64,000 nucleotides of DNA, from the NCBI GenBank assembly GCA_947495165.1, contig CANLXM010000002.1, positions 1 to 64,000 on the forward strand, in the 5' to 3' direction. This DNA is from an uncultured Cellulomonadaceae bacterium (GTDB taxonomy: Bacteria; Actinomycetota; Actinomycetes; Actinomycetales; Cellulomonadaceae). The notes beneath the pieces are model-generated. The model was not told where the DNA came from. It saw only the letters and a program-made list of their open reading frames with translations, and did not search any database. The translations under genes were made by a program, and so were the position numbers. Of the stretch, positions 44,524 through 58,715 are shown one piece after another. Each line of letters opens with the position of its first letter. Positions within the stretch are counted from its first letter, which is position 1.

Positions 44524-45987
44524 TCAGGGCGTGAGCACCTCGGCCACCGCGACCGCGTTGACGCGCCCTGCGCCGTGGGCGAGCACGACCGGCCCCGCGG
44601 TCAGGTGAGCGTCGTCAGGCATCCCGAACGCGACGAGGGTCGCCCCCGGCCACCGCTCGAGCGCTCGGCGCACCCACGCGCGCTGCCACGCGCTGCGGTA
44701 GGCGTCGCGGACGACGATCACGACACCAGACTCCCCGGCCTCGAGGTCCTCAGAGGTCACGCCGTCCTCGACCACCGGGACGTAGCGGGCGAGCAGGCCC
44801 CGCTCCCCCAGCGGGTCGGCCAGGCCCCAGCGGGCGTCGCCGACGGCCATGTTCGCGTCCGCCCGGAGCTCGACGACGACGGCGGGGCCCGTCAGGGTGG
44901 GGACGCCCCTGGCGCGCACCGCCCGGCGCGCAGCCTCGAGGCCGATCGTGTCGTGGCCCACCGCGGCCGGCAGGGCCGCGGGTGCCATGACGCGGGCGCG
45001 GAGCGCCGCGACCCGATCCGCAGCCTCGTGGAGGCGCTCCTCGGTCAGCAGGCCGGCGCGCAGGTGCTCCGCCACGGCGCCGTGCATCTGGGCCAGCTGC
45101 GGCTCCCCGTCCTCGGCTCCCAGCAGCAGGAGGTCCGCCCCGGCGGCGAGCGAACGCACGGCGGCACCGGCCAGCCCGTAGCGGTCCCGCACCCCCGCCA
45201 TGTCGAGCGCGTCGGTGATGACCACGCCGTCGAAGCCCATCTCCGTGCGCAGCAGGTCGACGAGCAGTCGGCGGCTCAGCGTCGCCGGGGCCGCGTCGAG
45301 CGCGGCGAACACCACGTGGGACGTCATGACGAGCGCGGCGCCGGCGTCGATCCCCGCCTGGAACGGCGGCAGGTCGACGCGCCGGAAGGTCGCCTCGTCC
45401 GCGTCGATCACGGGCAGGCCGAGGTGGGAGTCCACCGTGGTCGCGCCGTGGCCGGGGAAGTGCTTGATCGTCGCCGCGACACCAGCGTCCTGCAGCCCGC
45501 GCACGTACGCCGCGCCATGGCGCGACACGAGCGCCGGGTCCGCCCCGAACGACCGCACGCCGATCACCGGGTTGCGCGGGTCGACGTTCACGTCGACCGA
45601 CGGTGCCAGGTTGATGTTCACCCCCGCGGCCCGCAGGTCACGTCCGATCGCCGCGGCGACGGCGGCCGTCTGGGCCGTGTCGTCGACCGACCCGAGCGCG
45701 AGGTTCCCCGGATACCCGCTGCCCACCAGATACTCGAGGCGGGTGACGTCACCGCCCTCCTCGTCGAGGGCGACGAGGACGTCCGGGCGCGCGGCGCGCA
45801 GCGCCAGCCCGATCTCACGGACCCGCTCCGGAACGTCCTGGGGGCCGCCCGGCGCGGTCAGGTTGTGCCCGTACAGGCAGACGCCGGCGAGGTCGGCATC
45901 GAGCGCGTCGATGACCCACGGGGGCGGGGCGCTCCCGAAGAACGCGGGCATCAGGCAGGCGTTCACCAAACGGTCGAGCTCGGACAT
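44524..45987 (-). CDS. GH3 beta-N-acetylhexosaminidase (NagZ/Nag3-type)
   Basis: A 487-residue intracellular GH3 enzyme acting on beta-linked GlcNAc. The start ATG (45987) has AAGGAG 6 bases upstream, so an in-frame ATG six codons further up is not used. Visible are KHFPGHG (175-181), the Asp-His dyad D186/H188 in VDSHLGLP that replaces the usual acid/base glutamate, and nucleophile D259 in VITDALDM. The N-acetylglucosaminidase subgroup includes Cellulomonas fimi Nag3, reported to be a phosphorylase (established), so phosphorolysis is possible here. The gene lies 137 bp before the binding-protein gene on the same strand, probably in its own unit. Confidence 0.9.
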   Translation of the reverse strand: MSELDRLVNACLMPAFFGSAPPPWVIDALDADLAGVCLYGHNLTAPGGPQDVPERVREIGLALRAARPDVLVALDEEGGDVTRLEYLVGSGYPGNLALGSVDDTAQTAAVAAAIGRDLRAAGVNINLAPSVDVNVDPRNPVIGVRSFGADPALVSRHGAAYVRGLQDAGVAATIKHFPGHGATTVDSHLGLPVIDADEATFRRVDLPPFQAGIDAGAALVMTSHVVFAALDAAPATLSRRLLVDLLRTEMGFDGVVITDALDMAGVRDRYGLAGAAVRSLAAGADLLLLGAEDGEPQLAQMHGAVAEHLRAGLLTEERLHEAADRVAALRARVMAPAALPAAVGHDTIGLEAARRAVRARGVPTLTGPAVVVELRADANMAVGDARWGLADPLGERGLLARYVPVVEDGVTSEDLEAGESGVVIVVRDAYRSAWQRAWVRRALERWPGATLVAFGMPDDAHLTAGPVVLAHGAGRVNAVAVAEVLTP

Positions 45988-46068
45988 GACTCTCCTTCGA
46001 GGCATGGACGTTCCGGCGTTCCTCGTCGGACGGCGGAGGTCCTCGGGTGGGATCCGGGGACGCTATCA

Positions 46069-46081
46069 GATCGATTCGATC
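46069..46081 (-). promoter_or_regulatory. 13-bp palindrome upstream of the GH3 gene
   Basis: GATCGA-T-TCGATC is a perfect palindrome around one base, 82 bp upstream of the GH3 start and 65 bp past the nucS stop. It is AT-richer than its surroundings and could be an operator. It is different from the repeat before the binding protein, so the two units may answer to different regulators. Confidence 0.35.
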
Positions 46082-46145
46082 GCCGACCAGAGCACAGCCA
46101 CGCCGAGCCAGCGCAGGCGCCGGGGCGCCTCCGCGTCCCGCCGGG

Positions 46146-46841
46146 TCAGAACAAGCGGGAGTCGACGTCGTCGACGCCGCGCATCGCGTCGTAGTCCAGC
46201 ACGAGGCAGTCGATGCCGCGGTCCTTGGCCAGCACCCGCGCCTGCGGCTTGATCTCCTGGGCAGCGAAGATCCCGCGCACCGGAGCCAGGTGCGGGTCGC
46301 GGTTGAGCAGCTCGAGGTAGCGCGTCAGCTGCTCGACCCCGTCGATCTCACCGCGGCGCTTGATCTCGACGGCGACGGTGCCCCCGGCGGCGTCGCGGGC
46401 GAGGATGTCGACCGGTCCGATCGCGGTCGGGAACTCCCGGCGGATCAGGCTGTGGCCCACGCCGAGGAGCTCGATCTGCGCCGCCAGCATGGTCTGCAGG
46501 TGCGCCTCGACGCCGTCCTTGATCAGTCCGGGGTCGACGCCGAGGTCGTGAGCGGAGTCGTGCAGCACGTCGTACAGCTCGATCTCGAGCCGGTCGTCCG
46601 ACTTGGCGTGCTGCACGGTCCAGACCGCGCTCACACCGCGATCGGCGGCCTGCGCATCAGGCTCCCGCACCGCCATGGCGCAGGGCGGGCTCATCCAGTT
46701 CAGCGGCTTGTACGAGCCGCCGTCGGAGTGCAGCAGCACGCTGCCGTCGGCCTTGACGACGATCAGCCGCGTCGCCAGCGGCAGGTGGGCCGAGAGCCGG
46801 CCGGTGTAGTGCGCGGAGCAGCGCGCGACCACGAGTCTCAT
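46146..46841 (-). CDS. nucS: mismatch-specific endonuclease NucS
   Basis: A 231-residue actinobacterial/archaeal nuclease that cuts both strands at certain mismatches and replaces MutS-MutL (established for the family). The ATG at 46841 ([16 protein letters not shown]) is set by AAGGAG 8 bases upstream. N-terminal dimer/DNA-binding domain (about 1-110) and C-terminal RecB-like nuclease with [21 protein letters not shown], containing the D-x(n)-E-x-K catalytic motif (about 158-177), are intact. Its place just beyond DUF2550 and atpC matches mycobacterial order. Confidence 0.94.
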   Translation of the reverse strand: MRLVVARCSAHYTGRLSAHLPLATRLIVVKADGSVLLHSDGGSYKPLNWMSPPCAMAVREPDAQAADRGVSAVWTVQHAKSDDRLEIELYDVLHDSAHDLGVDPGLIKDGVEAHLQTMLAAQIELLGVGHSLIRREFPTAIGPVDILARDAAGGTVAVEIKRRGEIDGVEQLTRYLELLNRDPHLAPVRGIFAAQEIKPQARVLAKDRGIDCLVLDYDAMRGVDDVDSRLF

Positions 46842-46863
46842 CCGAAGGTCTCCTTCGCGTCGG

Positions 46864-47277
46864 TCACGCCACGATGCCGTGCTCACGGGGCGGCGCGGCT
46901 TCGAGCCACGACGTCAGGCCCGCGTACGCGGCGAAGGACATCTCCAGCTCGAGCGGCTCGCCGGCGTAGCGGCAGTGCACCCGCAGGTTCTCGTCACTCG
47001 GGCCCACGGGCTCGCGGTCGACGACCCGGAGCTCGGCCCGCTGCCACGTGCTCGCGGGGCGCGGGCTGAGCGAGCGCACGCGCCACCAGTCCAGGCGCCC
47101 GACCCCGTAGTGCGCCACGCCCGGGGTGAGCGCACCGCTGGTGCGCCCGGGATGGCGGACCGCACAGTCGAAAGACCCGACGCGTCCGGTCAGGGTGCGC
47201 AGGCGGGACGTGGCGAGCGCCGCGAGCAGCACGCCGAGGAGCACCACGCCCAGCAGCACCCACCCGACCGTGTCCAC
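46864..47277 (-). CDS. DUF2550 family membrane protein
   Basis: A 137-residue protein with one N-terminal TM helix ([19 protein letters not shown], about 2-21) and a soluble domain. It has the DUF2550 pattern: [32 protein letters not shown] and a C-terminal part with [17 protein letters not shown]. Start GTG 47277, 4 bp after the atpC stop, so it is the final member of the atp unit. Found after atpC in most Actinobacteria; function is unknown. Confidence 0.85.
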   Translation of the reverse strand: MDTVGWVLLGVVLLGVLLAALATSRLRTLTGRVGSFDCAVRHPGRTSGALTPGVAHYGVGRLDWWRVRSLSPRPASTWQRAELRVVDREPVGPSDENLRVHCRYAGEPLELEMSFAAYAGLTSWLEAAPPREHGIVA

Positions 47278-47281
47278 GACG

Positions 47282-47554
47282 TCAGGCGGGCGTGCGCCCG
47301 GTCTCGACCGAGTCCGCGACGATCGTGACGCGGTCGGCGTCGACGGACAGGAAGCCACCCGTGACGGTGAAGTCGAGCGCGGCGCCCGACGTCGGGGTCA
47401 CGTGCACGACCCCGCCCTTGAGCAGCGCGAGGAGCGGCGTGTGCCCGGGGAGGATACCCACCTGCCCCTCGGACGCCGGCGCGTTGACCGCGCGGGCCGC
47501 GCCCGACCACACGCTGCGGTCGGCGGCGACCAGTTCGACGTCAAGCTCTGCCAC
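47282..47554 (-). CDS. atpC: ATP synthase epsilon subunit
   Basis: A 90-residue, short epsilon subunit of F1 that couples rotation and inhibits ATP hydrolysis. MAELDVELVAADRSVWSG and GQVGILPGHTPLLALLKGG are typical. The C-terminal helical hairpin that inhibits the enzyme in longer versions is essentially missing, as in many Micrococcales. GTG start, AGGAG 6 bases upstream. Confidence 0.95.
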   Translation of the reverse strand: MAELDVELVAADRSVWSGAARAVNAPASEGQVGILPGHTPLLALLKGGVVHVTPTSGAALDFTVTGGFLSVDADRVTIVADSVETGRTPA

Positions 47555-47598
47555 GGGTGACTCCTGTCTATCGACGCGATGAAGGGAGACGACGTCGG

Positions 47599-50047
<2,449 letters not shown>

Positions 50048-50050
50048 GCG

Positions 50051-51682
50051 TCAGGCCTTCTTCTGCCGGACGATCTGCTCCTGCTCGACAGGAACGCCGT
50101 CGGTCTCGTCGTCGGCGCCGCCCACGAGGGGGGTGCCGTCGGCCTTCAGGAAGCCCTGACGGAACGTCTCGATGGCCGACTCGAGCGCCTGCTCGGTGTC
50201 GCTCTCGAGCTTGCCCGTGGAACCGATCGTGCTGAGCACCTCGGTGTTGCGGCGCAGGTGGTCGAGCAGCTCGGTCTCGAAGCGGCGGACGTCCTCGAGC
50301 GGGACGTCGTCGAGCTTGCCCTTGGTGCCCGCCCAGATGGACGCGACCTGGTCCTCGACGGGGTACGGCGTGTACTGGGGCTGCTTGAGCAGCTCCATGA
50401 GGCGCGCACCGCGGGTGAGCTGCGCCTTCGACGCGGCGTCGAGGTCCGAGGCGAACATCGCGAAGGCCTCGAGAGACCGGAACTGCGCGAGGTCGAGCTT
50501 GAGCGTGCCCGAGACCTTCTTCATCGCCTTGACCTGGGCCGAGCCACCGACGCGGGACACCGAGATGCCGACGTCGACCGCGGGGCGCTGGTCAGCGTTG
50601 AAGAGGTCCGACTGCAGGAAGATCTGGCCGTCGGTGATCGAGATGACGTTGGTCGGGATGTACGCCGACACGTCGTTCGCCTTGGTCTCGATGAGCGGCA
50701 GGCCGGTCATCGAGCCGGCGCCGAGCTCGTCCGAGAGCTTGGCACAACGCTCGAGCAGGCGGGAGTGCAGGTAGAAGACGTCGCCCGGGTAGGCCTCGCG
50801 GCCCGGCGGACGACGGAGCAGCAGCGACACGGCACGGTAGGCCTCAGCCTGCTTCGACAGGTCGTCGAACACGATCAGGACGTGCTTGCCCTGGTACATC
50901 CAGTGCTGGCCGATGGCCGAGCCGGTGTACGGCGCGAGGTACTTGAAGCCCGCGGGGTCCGAGGCGGGAGCCGCGACGATCGTCGTGTACTCGAGCGCGC
51001 CGGCCTCCTCGAGGGCGCCGCGGACGGCGGCGATCGTGGAGCCCTTCTGGCCGATCGCCACGTAGATGCAGCGGACCTGCTTGCTCGGGTCGCCGGTCTC
51101 CCAGTTCGCCTTCTGGTTGATGATCGTGTCGATCGCGATCGCCGTCTTGCCGGTCTGGCGGTCACCGATGATCAGCTGACGCTGGCCGCGGCCGATCGGG
51201 ATCATGGCGTCGATCGCCTTGAGGCCGGTCTGCAGGGGCTCGTGGACCGACTTGCGGGCCATGACGCCGGGCGCCTGGAGCTCGAGGGCGCGGCGCGCCT
51301 CGGTCGCCACGTCGCCCAGGCCGTCGATCGGGTTGCCCAGCGGGTCGACCACGCGGCCGAGGTAGCCGTCGCCGACAGCGACGGACAGGACCTCGCCCGT
51401 GCGGTGGACGATCTGGCCCTCCTCGATGCCGGTGAACTCGCCGAGCACGACGACACCGATCTCCCGCACGTCCAGGTTGAGGGCGAGGCCGAGGGTGCCG
51501 TCCTCGAAGCGCAGCAGCTCGTTCGCCATCGCGCCCGGCAGCCCCTCGACCTGGGCGATGCCGTCGCCCGCGAGGGTGACGCGCCCGACTTCCTCGGACA
51601 CCGCCTGCTTGGGCTCGTAGGACTTCACGAAGCTGTCCAGCGCGGCCCTGATCTCCTCCGGGCGGATCGTCAGCTCAGCCAT
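50051..51682 (-). CDS. atpA: ATP synthase alpha subunit
   Basis: Regulatory F1 subunit, 543 residues. The nucleotide-binding loop is GDRQTGKT (173-180), and [18 protein letters not shown] contains the arginine finger. The C-terminal tail after about 505 is acidic ([17 protein letters not shown]) and a little longer than the E. coli subunit. A 90-bp gap with no feature separates it from atpH. Confidence 0.97.
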   Translation of the reverse strand: MAELTIRPEEIRAALDSFVKSYEPKQAVSEEVGRVTLAGDGIAQVEGLPGAMANELLRFEDGTLGLALNLDVREIGVVVLGEFTGIEEGQIVHRTGEVLSVAVGDGYLGRVVDPLGNPIDGLGDVATEARRALELQAPGVMARKSVHEPLQTGLKAIDAMIPIGRGQRQLIIGDRQTGKTAIAIDTIINQKANWETGDPSKQVRCIYVAIGQKGSTIAAVRGALEEAGALEYTTIVAAPASDPAGFKYLAPYTGSAIGQHWMYQGKHVLIVFDDLSKQAEAYRAVSLLLRRPPGREAYPGDVFYLHSRLLERCAKLSDELGAGSMTGLPLIETKANDVSAYIPTNVISITDGQIFLQSDLFNADQRPAVDVGISVSRVGGSAQVKAMKKVSGTLKLDLAQFRSLEAFAMFASDLDAASKAQLTRGARLMELLKQPQYTPYPVEDQVASIWAGTKGKLDDVPLEDVRRFETELLDHLRRNTEVLSTIGSTGKLESDTEQALESAIETFRQGFLKADGTPLVGGADDETDGVPVEQEQIVRQKKA

Positions 51683-51772
51683 TGCTCTTCTCCTGTCATG
51701 ACTGCATGGGATGCGGTCGTAAGTCTTCCGGTGCGGGCCGAAGGCGCCGCGGGGTGTGCTGGTGGGCGCCGG

Positions 51773-52587
51773 TCAGCCGGCAAGACGACGGCGCGCGTCC
51801 GCGAGCCGCGTCAGGACGGTCGCGTCGACGACCTCGTCGCCGACCTGGATGCGCAGGCCTGCGAGCAGCGAGGTGTCGTGCACCAGGTTGAGCTGGATCG
51901 AGCGGCCGTACGCCTGGGCGAGCAGCGACTCGAGCCGTGCGACCTGAGCTGCGTCGAGCGGGGTGCCCGAGTGCACCGTCGCGATGAGCCGACTGCGCAT
52001 CGTGGCGGCGATCTGGCCGTACCAGTCGAGCGTCGCGACGAAGCGACGACCTCGCGGTCGCAGCGTCGCCCGCTCGGCGAGCGCCCGGGTGACCGCGTCA
52101 CCGCGACCGTCGAGCACCGCGCGCAGCAGACCCACGCGACGCTCCGGGGTGATGCCCGGCTCCGTCAGCGCGGCCCGCGCCTCCCGGGAGCCGATCAACG
52201 ACCGCGTGATCGTGAACAGCTCGTCCTCGACCGTCGCCAGCTGCTCGCGCCGCTCGGCGTCGGTGAGGGTCGCCTCCACCGCCAGCGCCTCGACGGCGGT
52301 CGCGAGGTCGGCGTCGGCGGTCCAGCGCTGGGAGACGAGCTCCACGACGGCGTCCACCACCCGCGCGTCGAACCGCTCACCCAGCAGGCCACGCACGAGA
52401 CCGGCCTTGTCGGCCGTGTCCCGGGACGGGTCCGCGAGGCCACGACGCAGCGAGGACGACGCGTCGACGGCGTCGAGCACGGCGAACAGCTGTTCACCGA
52501 GCGCGACCGTCTCCGCCCCGGCCGCGTCCAGGACCGGGCGCACCTGGTCGAGGACTGCGTCGAGCGAACGCTGACTGGTACCGCGCA

Positions 52588-52588
<1 letters not shown>
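51773..52588 (-). CDS. atpH: ATP synthase delta subunit
   Basis: Peripheral stalk subunit that ties F1 to the b subunit, 271 residues and longer than the usual 180, as in other Actinobacteria. The N-terminal domain starts MRGTSQRSLDAVLDQV; the C-terminal delta region is RSIQLNLVHDTSLLAGLRIQVGDEVVDATV. The ATG (52588) has AAGGAG 5 bases before it and overlaps the atpF stop as TGATG; a GTG one codon earlier is less likely. In mycobacteria the extra length comes from fusion of part of b; no TM helix is seen here. Confidence 0.92.
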
Positions 52589-54288
<1,700 letters not shown>

Positions 54289-54364
54289 GGCGGTCTCCCA
54301 AACGTGTCGTAGGCCAACGTGGCGCTGGGCGCGGGTCGTCGGACGGCATTGTCGGATCTGGAGG

Positions 54365-54805
54365 TCAGCCTAACGTATCGCGAGACTCCGGATCGACATG
54401 CGGGACGCGGGCGGACGCCAGCGCGCGGTACTCGACCGCGAGCGAACCGAGGATCGCGAGCGTGAGCACCACGAACAGTACGCCAGGGTGGTAGAAGTCG
54501 GCCCCGCGCAGGAGGACGAGGGCGACGAGGAGCAGCGCCATCTTGCCCAGCCACGCCCCGACGAGCCAGGCGTTCATCACGTGCATGGGCTTCGCCGCCG
54601 TCGCCCACATGATGTACGCGGTCGAGAGCGAGAACACCGCGGCGATCCCGGCACCGACGAGCGCGCCCCAGACACCGGCCGCCCCGCCCACGAGGGCACC
54701 GACGGCCACGCCGAGCACGGTGAGCAGGGCGACGAACACGGTGACGTCGCGCAGCACTCCACCGTAGGTGCGGCGGGCCTCGGTCGGATCAGTGGGTGCG
54801 CTCAT
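54365..54805 (-). CDS. AtpI-like membrane protein
   Basis: A 146-residue protein with four TM helices (about 22-42, 46-66, 79-101, 107-127), matching AtpI in position and topology: first of the atp operon, before atpB. AtpI helps c-ring assembly or Mg2+ uptake (family knowledge). The ATG at 54805 overlaps the end of the wecA-like gene by 17 bases. Sequence similarity to AtpI is not strong, so the call rests partly on position. Confidence 0.75.
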   Translation of the reverse strand: MSAPTDPTEARRTYGGVLRDVTVFVALLTVLGVAVGALVGGAAGVWGALVGAGIAAVFSLSTAYIMWATAAKPMHVMNAWLVGAWLGKMALLLVALVLLRGADFYHPGVLFVVLTLAILGSLAVEYRALASARVPHVDPESRDTLG

Positions 54806-55904
54806 GGTCTGGGACCTTACCCGAGCCGCGCAGCGGACCCAGCGTCAGCCCGAGGGCGGCCAGGAACGCGACCGCAAGACCGCCGCCCACCTGGGCCGGG
54901 GTGAACAGGATGAGCGCGGCGCACCCGAACGCGAACACCGCGGTCCACAGGTACATGATCAGCACGGCGCGGCGATGGGTGTGCCCGAGCGCCAGCAGCC
55001 GGTGGTGCAGGTGCATGCGGTCGGGGTGGAACGGCGACTTGCCCGCGAGCAGGCGCCGCACGACCGCGAGGATCATGTCGAGCAGCGGCAGCACGAGGAC
55101 AGCAAGCGGGATGAGGATCGGCAGGAACGCGGGGATCGACTGCCCCTCGGACACGCGCTCCGGGTCGATCCGGCCCGTGACGACGATCGCGGCCGCCGCC
55201 ATCGTCAGCCCGATCAGCATCGACCCCGAGTCGCCCATGAAGATCCGCGACGGGTGGAAGTTGTGCGGCAGGAAGCCCAGACAGGCGCCGACGAGCACGA
55301 CCGTGACGAGGCTCGCGAGGTCGGAGTAGTCCGACGGGCTGGCATCCTGCGTCAGGAGATAGGTGTAGCCGAAGAACGCGGCCCCCCCGATCGCGATCAG
55401 CCCGGCGGCCAGGCCGTCGAGGCCGTCGACGAAGTTCACGGCGTTCATGGCGACGACGACGACGAGGACGGTCGCCACCAGGGACAGCCGGCTCGAGCCG
55501 ATCGTGACCCCGGCGATGGGCACCGTGATGAGCTGCACGCCCTGCCAGGCCATCAGCCCCGCCGCGAGGACCTGCCCGACGAGCTTCGTCATCCAGTCGA
55601 GGTCCCAGATGTCGTCCGCCACCCCGAGCAGGCACACGAGCGTCGCGCCCGTGAGGATCGCCCAGGCCTCGTTCGACGCCGTGAACACGCCGGCGAGGAA
55701 GGGGATGCGTGACGCGAAGAGGAGCGCCACGGCGATCCCGGCGAGCATGGCGAGCCCGCCGAGGCGCGGCGTCGGGACGGCATGCACGTCGCGGGCGCGG
55801 AGCGCGGTGACGGCCCCGGTGCGGATCGCGACCCAGCGTGCCAGCGGGGTCGTCAGGTACGTGACGACCGCCGCGACGAGCATCACCAGGAGGTACACCC
55901 TCAC
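54789..55904 (-). CDS. undecaprenyl-phosphate GlcNAc/MurNAc-1-phosphate transferase, WecA/MraY family
   Basis: A 371-residue polytopic (about ten TM) transferase moving a sugar-1-phosphate from UDP-sugar to a polyprenyl phosphate to start cell-wall or polysaccharide synthesis. Motifs: VADDIWDLDW (Mg-binding aspartates), NAVNFVDGLDGLA, GDSGSM and FHPDRMHLHHRLLALGHTHR (His-rich loop). It has the WecA layout more than MraY. Gene order prmC-sua5-wecA-atp is as in mycobacteria, where the gene primes arabinogalactan. GTG start overlaps sua5 stop as GTGA. Confidence 0.9.
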   Translation of the reverse strand: MRVYLLVMLVAAVVTYLTTPLARWVAIRTGAVTALRARDVHAVPTPRLGGLAMLAGIAVALLFASRIPFLAGVFTASNEAWAILTGATLVCLLGVADDIWDLDWMTKLVGQVLAAGLMAWQGVQLITVPIAGVTIGSSRLSLVATVLVVVVAMNAVNFVDGLDGLAAGLIAIGGAAFFGYTYLLTQDASPSDYSDLASLVTVVLVGACLGFLPHNFHPSRIFMGDSGSMLIGLTMAAAAIVVTGRIDPERVSEGQSIPAFLPILIPLAVLVLPLLDMILAVVRRLLAGKSPFHPDRMHLHHRLLALGHTHRRAVLIMYLWTAVFAFGCAALILFTPAQVGGGLAVAFLAALGLTLGPLRGSGKVPDHERTH

Positions 55905-56560
55905 GTCGGGTCGGCCTCCTGCCCGAGCACGTCGGTGACCTCACGGAGCATCTCGAGCGTCGCGGCACCGTCCCGGACGACGCGCAGCGTGTCCCCCGTC
56001 GCGTCGACGATCGTCGAGGCGACGCCGCCGGGCGCCGTGCCGCCGTCGAGGTAGACCTGCACGGAGCCGCCGAGCTGCTCAGCGGCCTCGGCCGCGGTCG
56101 TCGCCGCCGGACGACCGGTCCTGTTGGCGCTCGAGACGGCCATGGGCCCGGTGCGCCGCAGCAGGGCGAGCGCCGCAGGGTGGTCGGGCATGCGCAGCGC
56201 GACGGTCCCCTGGGTCTCACCAAGGTCCCACATCAGGGACGGCTGGGCACGGCAGATGAGGGTGAGCCCACCGGGCCAGAAGGCCTCGGCAAGGGCCCGG
56301 GCGCCGTCGGGCACGTCCGTGGCCAGCCCGTCGAGGGTCCGCAGGTCGGGCACCAGGACCGGCGGGGGCATCTGGCGGCCGCGTCCCTTCGCCGCCAGGA
56401 GCGCGGCCACCGCTGCCGGCGAGAAGGCATCGGCTCCGATGCCGTAGACGGTGTCGGTCGGCAGCACCACGAGCGCGCCGCGTCCGACGGCCGCGACGGC
56501 CTCGTCGAGCGCGGGGCCCCACGCGAGCGGGTCGGTGACGTCGTGGAGAGTCTGGGTCAC
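55901..56560 (-). CDS. Sua5/YciO/YrdC-family L-threonylcarbamoyladenylate synthase
   Basis: Makes threonylcarbamoyl-AMP for the t6A37 modification of ANN-decoding tRNAs. The 219-residue protein is a single YrdC domain without the C-terminal Sua5 domain: LVVLPTDTVYGIGADAF, KGRGRQMPPPVLV and MAVSSANRTGRPA. GTG start (56560) overlaps the prmC stop (GTGA), and its stop overlaps the wecA-like start, so it is read in a coupled chain. In the family K/R-rich motifs bind tRNA or ATP. Confidence 0.93.
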   Translation of the reverse strand: MTQTLHDVTDPLAWGPALDEAVAAVGRGALVVLPTDTVYGIGADAFSPAAVAALLAAKGRGRQMPPPVLVPDLRTLDGLATDVPDGARALAEAFWPGGLTLICRAQPSLMWDLGETQGTVALRMPDHPAALALLRRTGPMAVSSANRTGRPAATTAAEAAEQLGGSVQVYLDGGTAPGGVASTIVDATGDTLRVVRDGAATLEMLREVTDVLGQEADPT

Positions 56561-57498
56561 GACGGCGAGTCTGCCACGTCGGCGTGGGCCGTCCGCCGCG
56601 CCACGACCATGCGGTCGCGGCCGGAGAGGTCCGGGAGGGTGGCGGGCTCCTCGAGCGCGCCGGTAGCGAGGGCCATCGCGCGCGCCGCCGCTGCCTGCAC
56701 CTCGGCGTGCTCGAGCACGAGGAGCCCGCCGGGCCGCAGGAGCCGCCCGGCGGCGTCGGCGATTCCCCGCGGCACCTCGAGCCCGTCCGCGCCGAGCCCG
56801 TACAGCGCGACGGCGGGGTCGTGGTCGGCGACCTCGGGCTCGCGCGGCACCGCACCCGGTGGCACGTACGGGGGGTTGGAGACGACGACGTCGCACGTGC
56901 CGTCGAGCTCGCTCAGGGCGGTGCGCGCGTCGCCGCGCACGAGGTGCACCCCGGAGCCCGCCAGGTTGCGCTCGGCCCACCCGTGCGCCGCGCCGTCGAG
57001 CTCGACCGCCCAGACCTCGGCTCCGGGCACCTCCGTCGCCACCGCGAGGGCGATCGCGCCCGAGCCCGTGCAGAGGTCGACCACGCGGGCGCTCCCGGCG
57101 GCGCGCACGCGCGCGAGCGCCTCGTCGATCGCCTCCTGGGCGACCTGCTCGGTCTCGGGCCGAGGCACGAACACCCCGGGACCGACAGCGAGCTCGACCG
57201 TGCGGAACGGCGCCCTCCCGGTCAGGTGCTGCAAGGGCTCGCGGGCCGCGCGCCGGGCCACGAGCGCGGCGAGGCCCGTGTCGTCGCCCAGCGCGCCCAG
57301 CGGCCGCCGCAGGATCGACGCCTGCAGGAGCTCGGCCCGCGTGACGCCGTACGCATGGCAGACGAGCAGCTCCGCGTCGACCTGCGGGCTGGGCACCCCG
57401 GCGCCGCGCAGGTGGCCAGCGACGTCGTGCAGCACCGAGCGCACGTCCTCGCCGGGCTGGGGCGTGCGGAACGCGCGGGGCGCGTCGCCCGGGCTCAC
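56557..57498 (-). CDS. prmC: peptide chain release factor N5-glutamine methyltransferase PrmC
   Basis: Methylates the glutamine of the GGQ motif in release factors, using SAM. The 313-residue protein has the N-terminal helical domain (about 15-95) and the Rossmann domain with [16 protein letters not shown] (about 139-154) and the NPPY substrate motif at 208-211. GTG start overlaps the prfA stop (GTGA), so the enzyme is coupled to its substrate, a common arrangement. Confidence 0.95.
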   Translation of the reverse strand: MSPGDAPRAFRTPQPGEDVRSVLHDVAGHLRGAGVPSPQVDAELLVCHAYGVTRAELLQASILRRPLGALGDDTGLAALVARRAAREPLQHLTGRAPFRTVELAVGPGVFVPRPETEQVAQEAIDEALARVRAAGSARVVDLCTGSGAIALAVATEVPGAEVWAVELDGAAHGWAERNLAGSGVHLVRGDARTALSELDGTCDVVVSNPPYVPPGAVPREPEVADHDPAVALYGLGADGLEVPRGIADAAGRLLRPGGLLVLEHAEVQAAAARAMALATGALEEPATLPDLSGRDRMVVARRTAHADVADSPS

Positions 57499-58580
57499 GA
57501 GCCGGCGGCCAGGAGCCGGGCGGCCTCGTCCGCCTCGATCGCCGAGGCGACGACGGGCCCGAGGTCGCCGTCCAGCACCGTGTCGAGGTTGTAGGCCTTG
57601 TACCCGGTCCGGTGGTCCGCGATCCGGTTCTCGGGGAAGTTGTAGGTGCGGATGCGCTCGGAGCGGTCCACCGTGCGCACCTGCGAGCGGCGCAGGTCGT
57701 TGGCGGCGGCCGCCTGCTGCTCGGCCTGCTGCGCGAGGATCCGCGCCCGCAGCACGCGCATGGCCTGCTCGCGGTTCTGCAGCTGGGACTTCTCGTTCTG
57801 CATCGACACGACGATGCCCGTGGGCAGGTGGGTGATGCGCACGGCCGAGTCGGTCGTGTTCACCGACTGCCCGCCCGGGCCGGAGGACCGGTAGACGTCG
57901 ATGCGCAGGTCGTTGGCCTCGATCACGACCTCACCCGGGTCCTCGACCTCGGGGAACACCAGCACCCCGGCGGCCGACGTGTGGATCCGGCCCTGCGACT
58001 CGGTGACCGGCACCCGCTGCACGCGGTGCACCCCGCCCTCGTACTTCAGGTGCGCCCACACACCGTCCTCCGGCGCGACCGTGCCGCGCGCCTTCACGGC
58101 CACCTGCACGTCCTTGTACCCGCCGAGGTCGGACTCCGTGGCCTCGATGATCTCCGTCCGCCAGCCCTGGCGCTCCGCGTAGCGCAGGTACATGCGCAGC
58201 AGGTCGCCCGCGAACAGCGCCGACTCCGCACCGCCCTCCCCCGCCTTGATCTCGAGGATCGCGTCCCGGCCGTCGTCCGGGTCGCGCGGCACGAGCACGC
58301 GGCGGAGCCGCTCGTGCGCCGCGTCGGCGCCGGCCTGCAGCGTCGGGAGCTCGGCCGCGAAGGCGGCGTCCTCGGCGGCCATCTCCGCCGCGGCCTCCGC
58401 GTCGTCCGCCGCCGAGCGCCACGCCCGGTAGGCCGCGACGACCTGTCCGAGCTCGGCGTACCGGCGTCCCAGCGTCCGGGCGCGGCCCGCGTCGGCGTGG
58501 ATGCCGGGGTCGGCCAGCTGGGCCTCGATCTCGGCATGCTCGGCGAGCATCGGCTCGACCGCCGCGAAGGCGTCGCTCAT
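57495..58580 (-). CDS. prfA: peptide chain release factor 1
   Basis: Reads UAA and UAG stop codons. The 361-residue protein has the GGQ peptidyl-tRNA hydrolysis motif (236-238) in [16 protein letters not shown] and the RF1-type PxT tripeptide PVT (191-193) in [14 protein letters not shown], which separates it from RF2 (SPF). ATG 58580 is preceded by GGAGA; the longer upstream frame is not conserved. Confidence 0.96.
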   Translation of the reverse strand: MSDAFAAVEPMLAEHAEIEAQLADPGIHADAGRARTLGRRYAELGQVVAAYRAWRSAADDAEAAAEMAAEDAAFAAELPTLQAGADAAHERLRRVLVPRDPDDGRDAILEIKAGEGGAESALFAGDLLRMYLRYAERQGWRTEIIEATESDLGGYKDVQVAVKARGTVAPEDGVWAHLKYEGGVHRVQRVPVTESQGRIHTSAAGVLVFPEVEDPGEVVIEANDLRIDVYRSSGPGGQSVNTTDSAVRITHLPTGIVVSMQNEKSQLQNREQAMRVLRARILAQQAEQQAAAANDLRRSQVRTVDRSERIRTYNFPENRIADHRTGYKAYNLDTVLDGDLGPVVASAIEADEAARLLAAGS

Positions 58581-58640
58581 CGGGTCTCCGGAGGGTGGTG
58601 CAGGCGCACTGCCCGCAGGTGGGTGCTCGGGACAAAGCAA

Positions 58641-58707
58641 CAGCGCCGGTGGTCCCCGGAGCCGACTGCCCCTGGAGAGGTTGTCGGTCGGAGGACCACC
58701 GGCGCTG
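58641..58707 (-). terminator. long-loop intrinsic terminator after rpmE
   Basis: CAGCGCCGGTGGTCC (58641-58655) and its complement (58693-58707) form a 15-bp perfect stem around a 37-base loop that can fold a further short stem. On the minus strand the stem is followed by TTGCTTTG, a short T-rich run. It is 9 bp after the rpmE stop and before prfA, so it should limit rpmE transcription or act as an attenuator of prfA. Confidence 0.72.
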
Positions 58708-58715
58708 CGGGGTCG

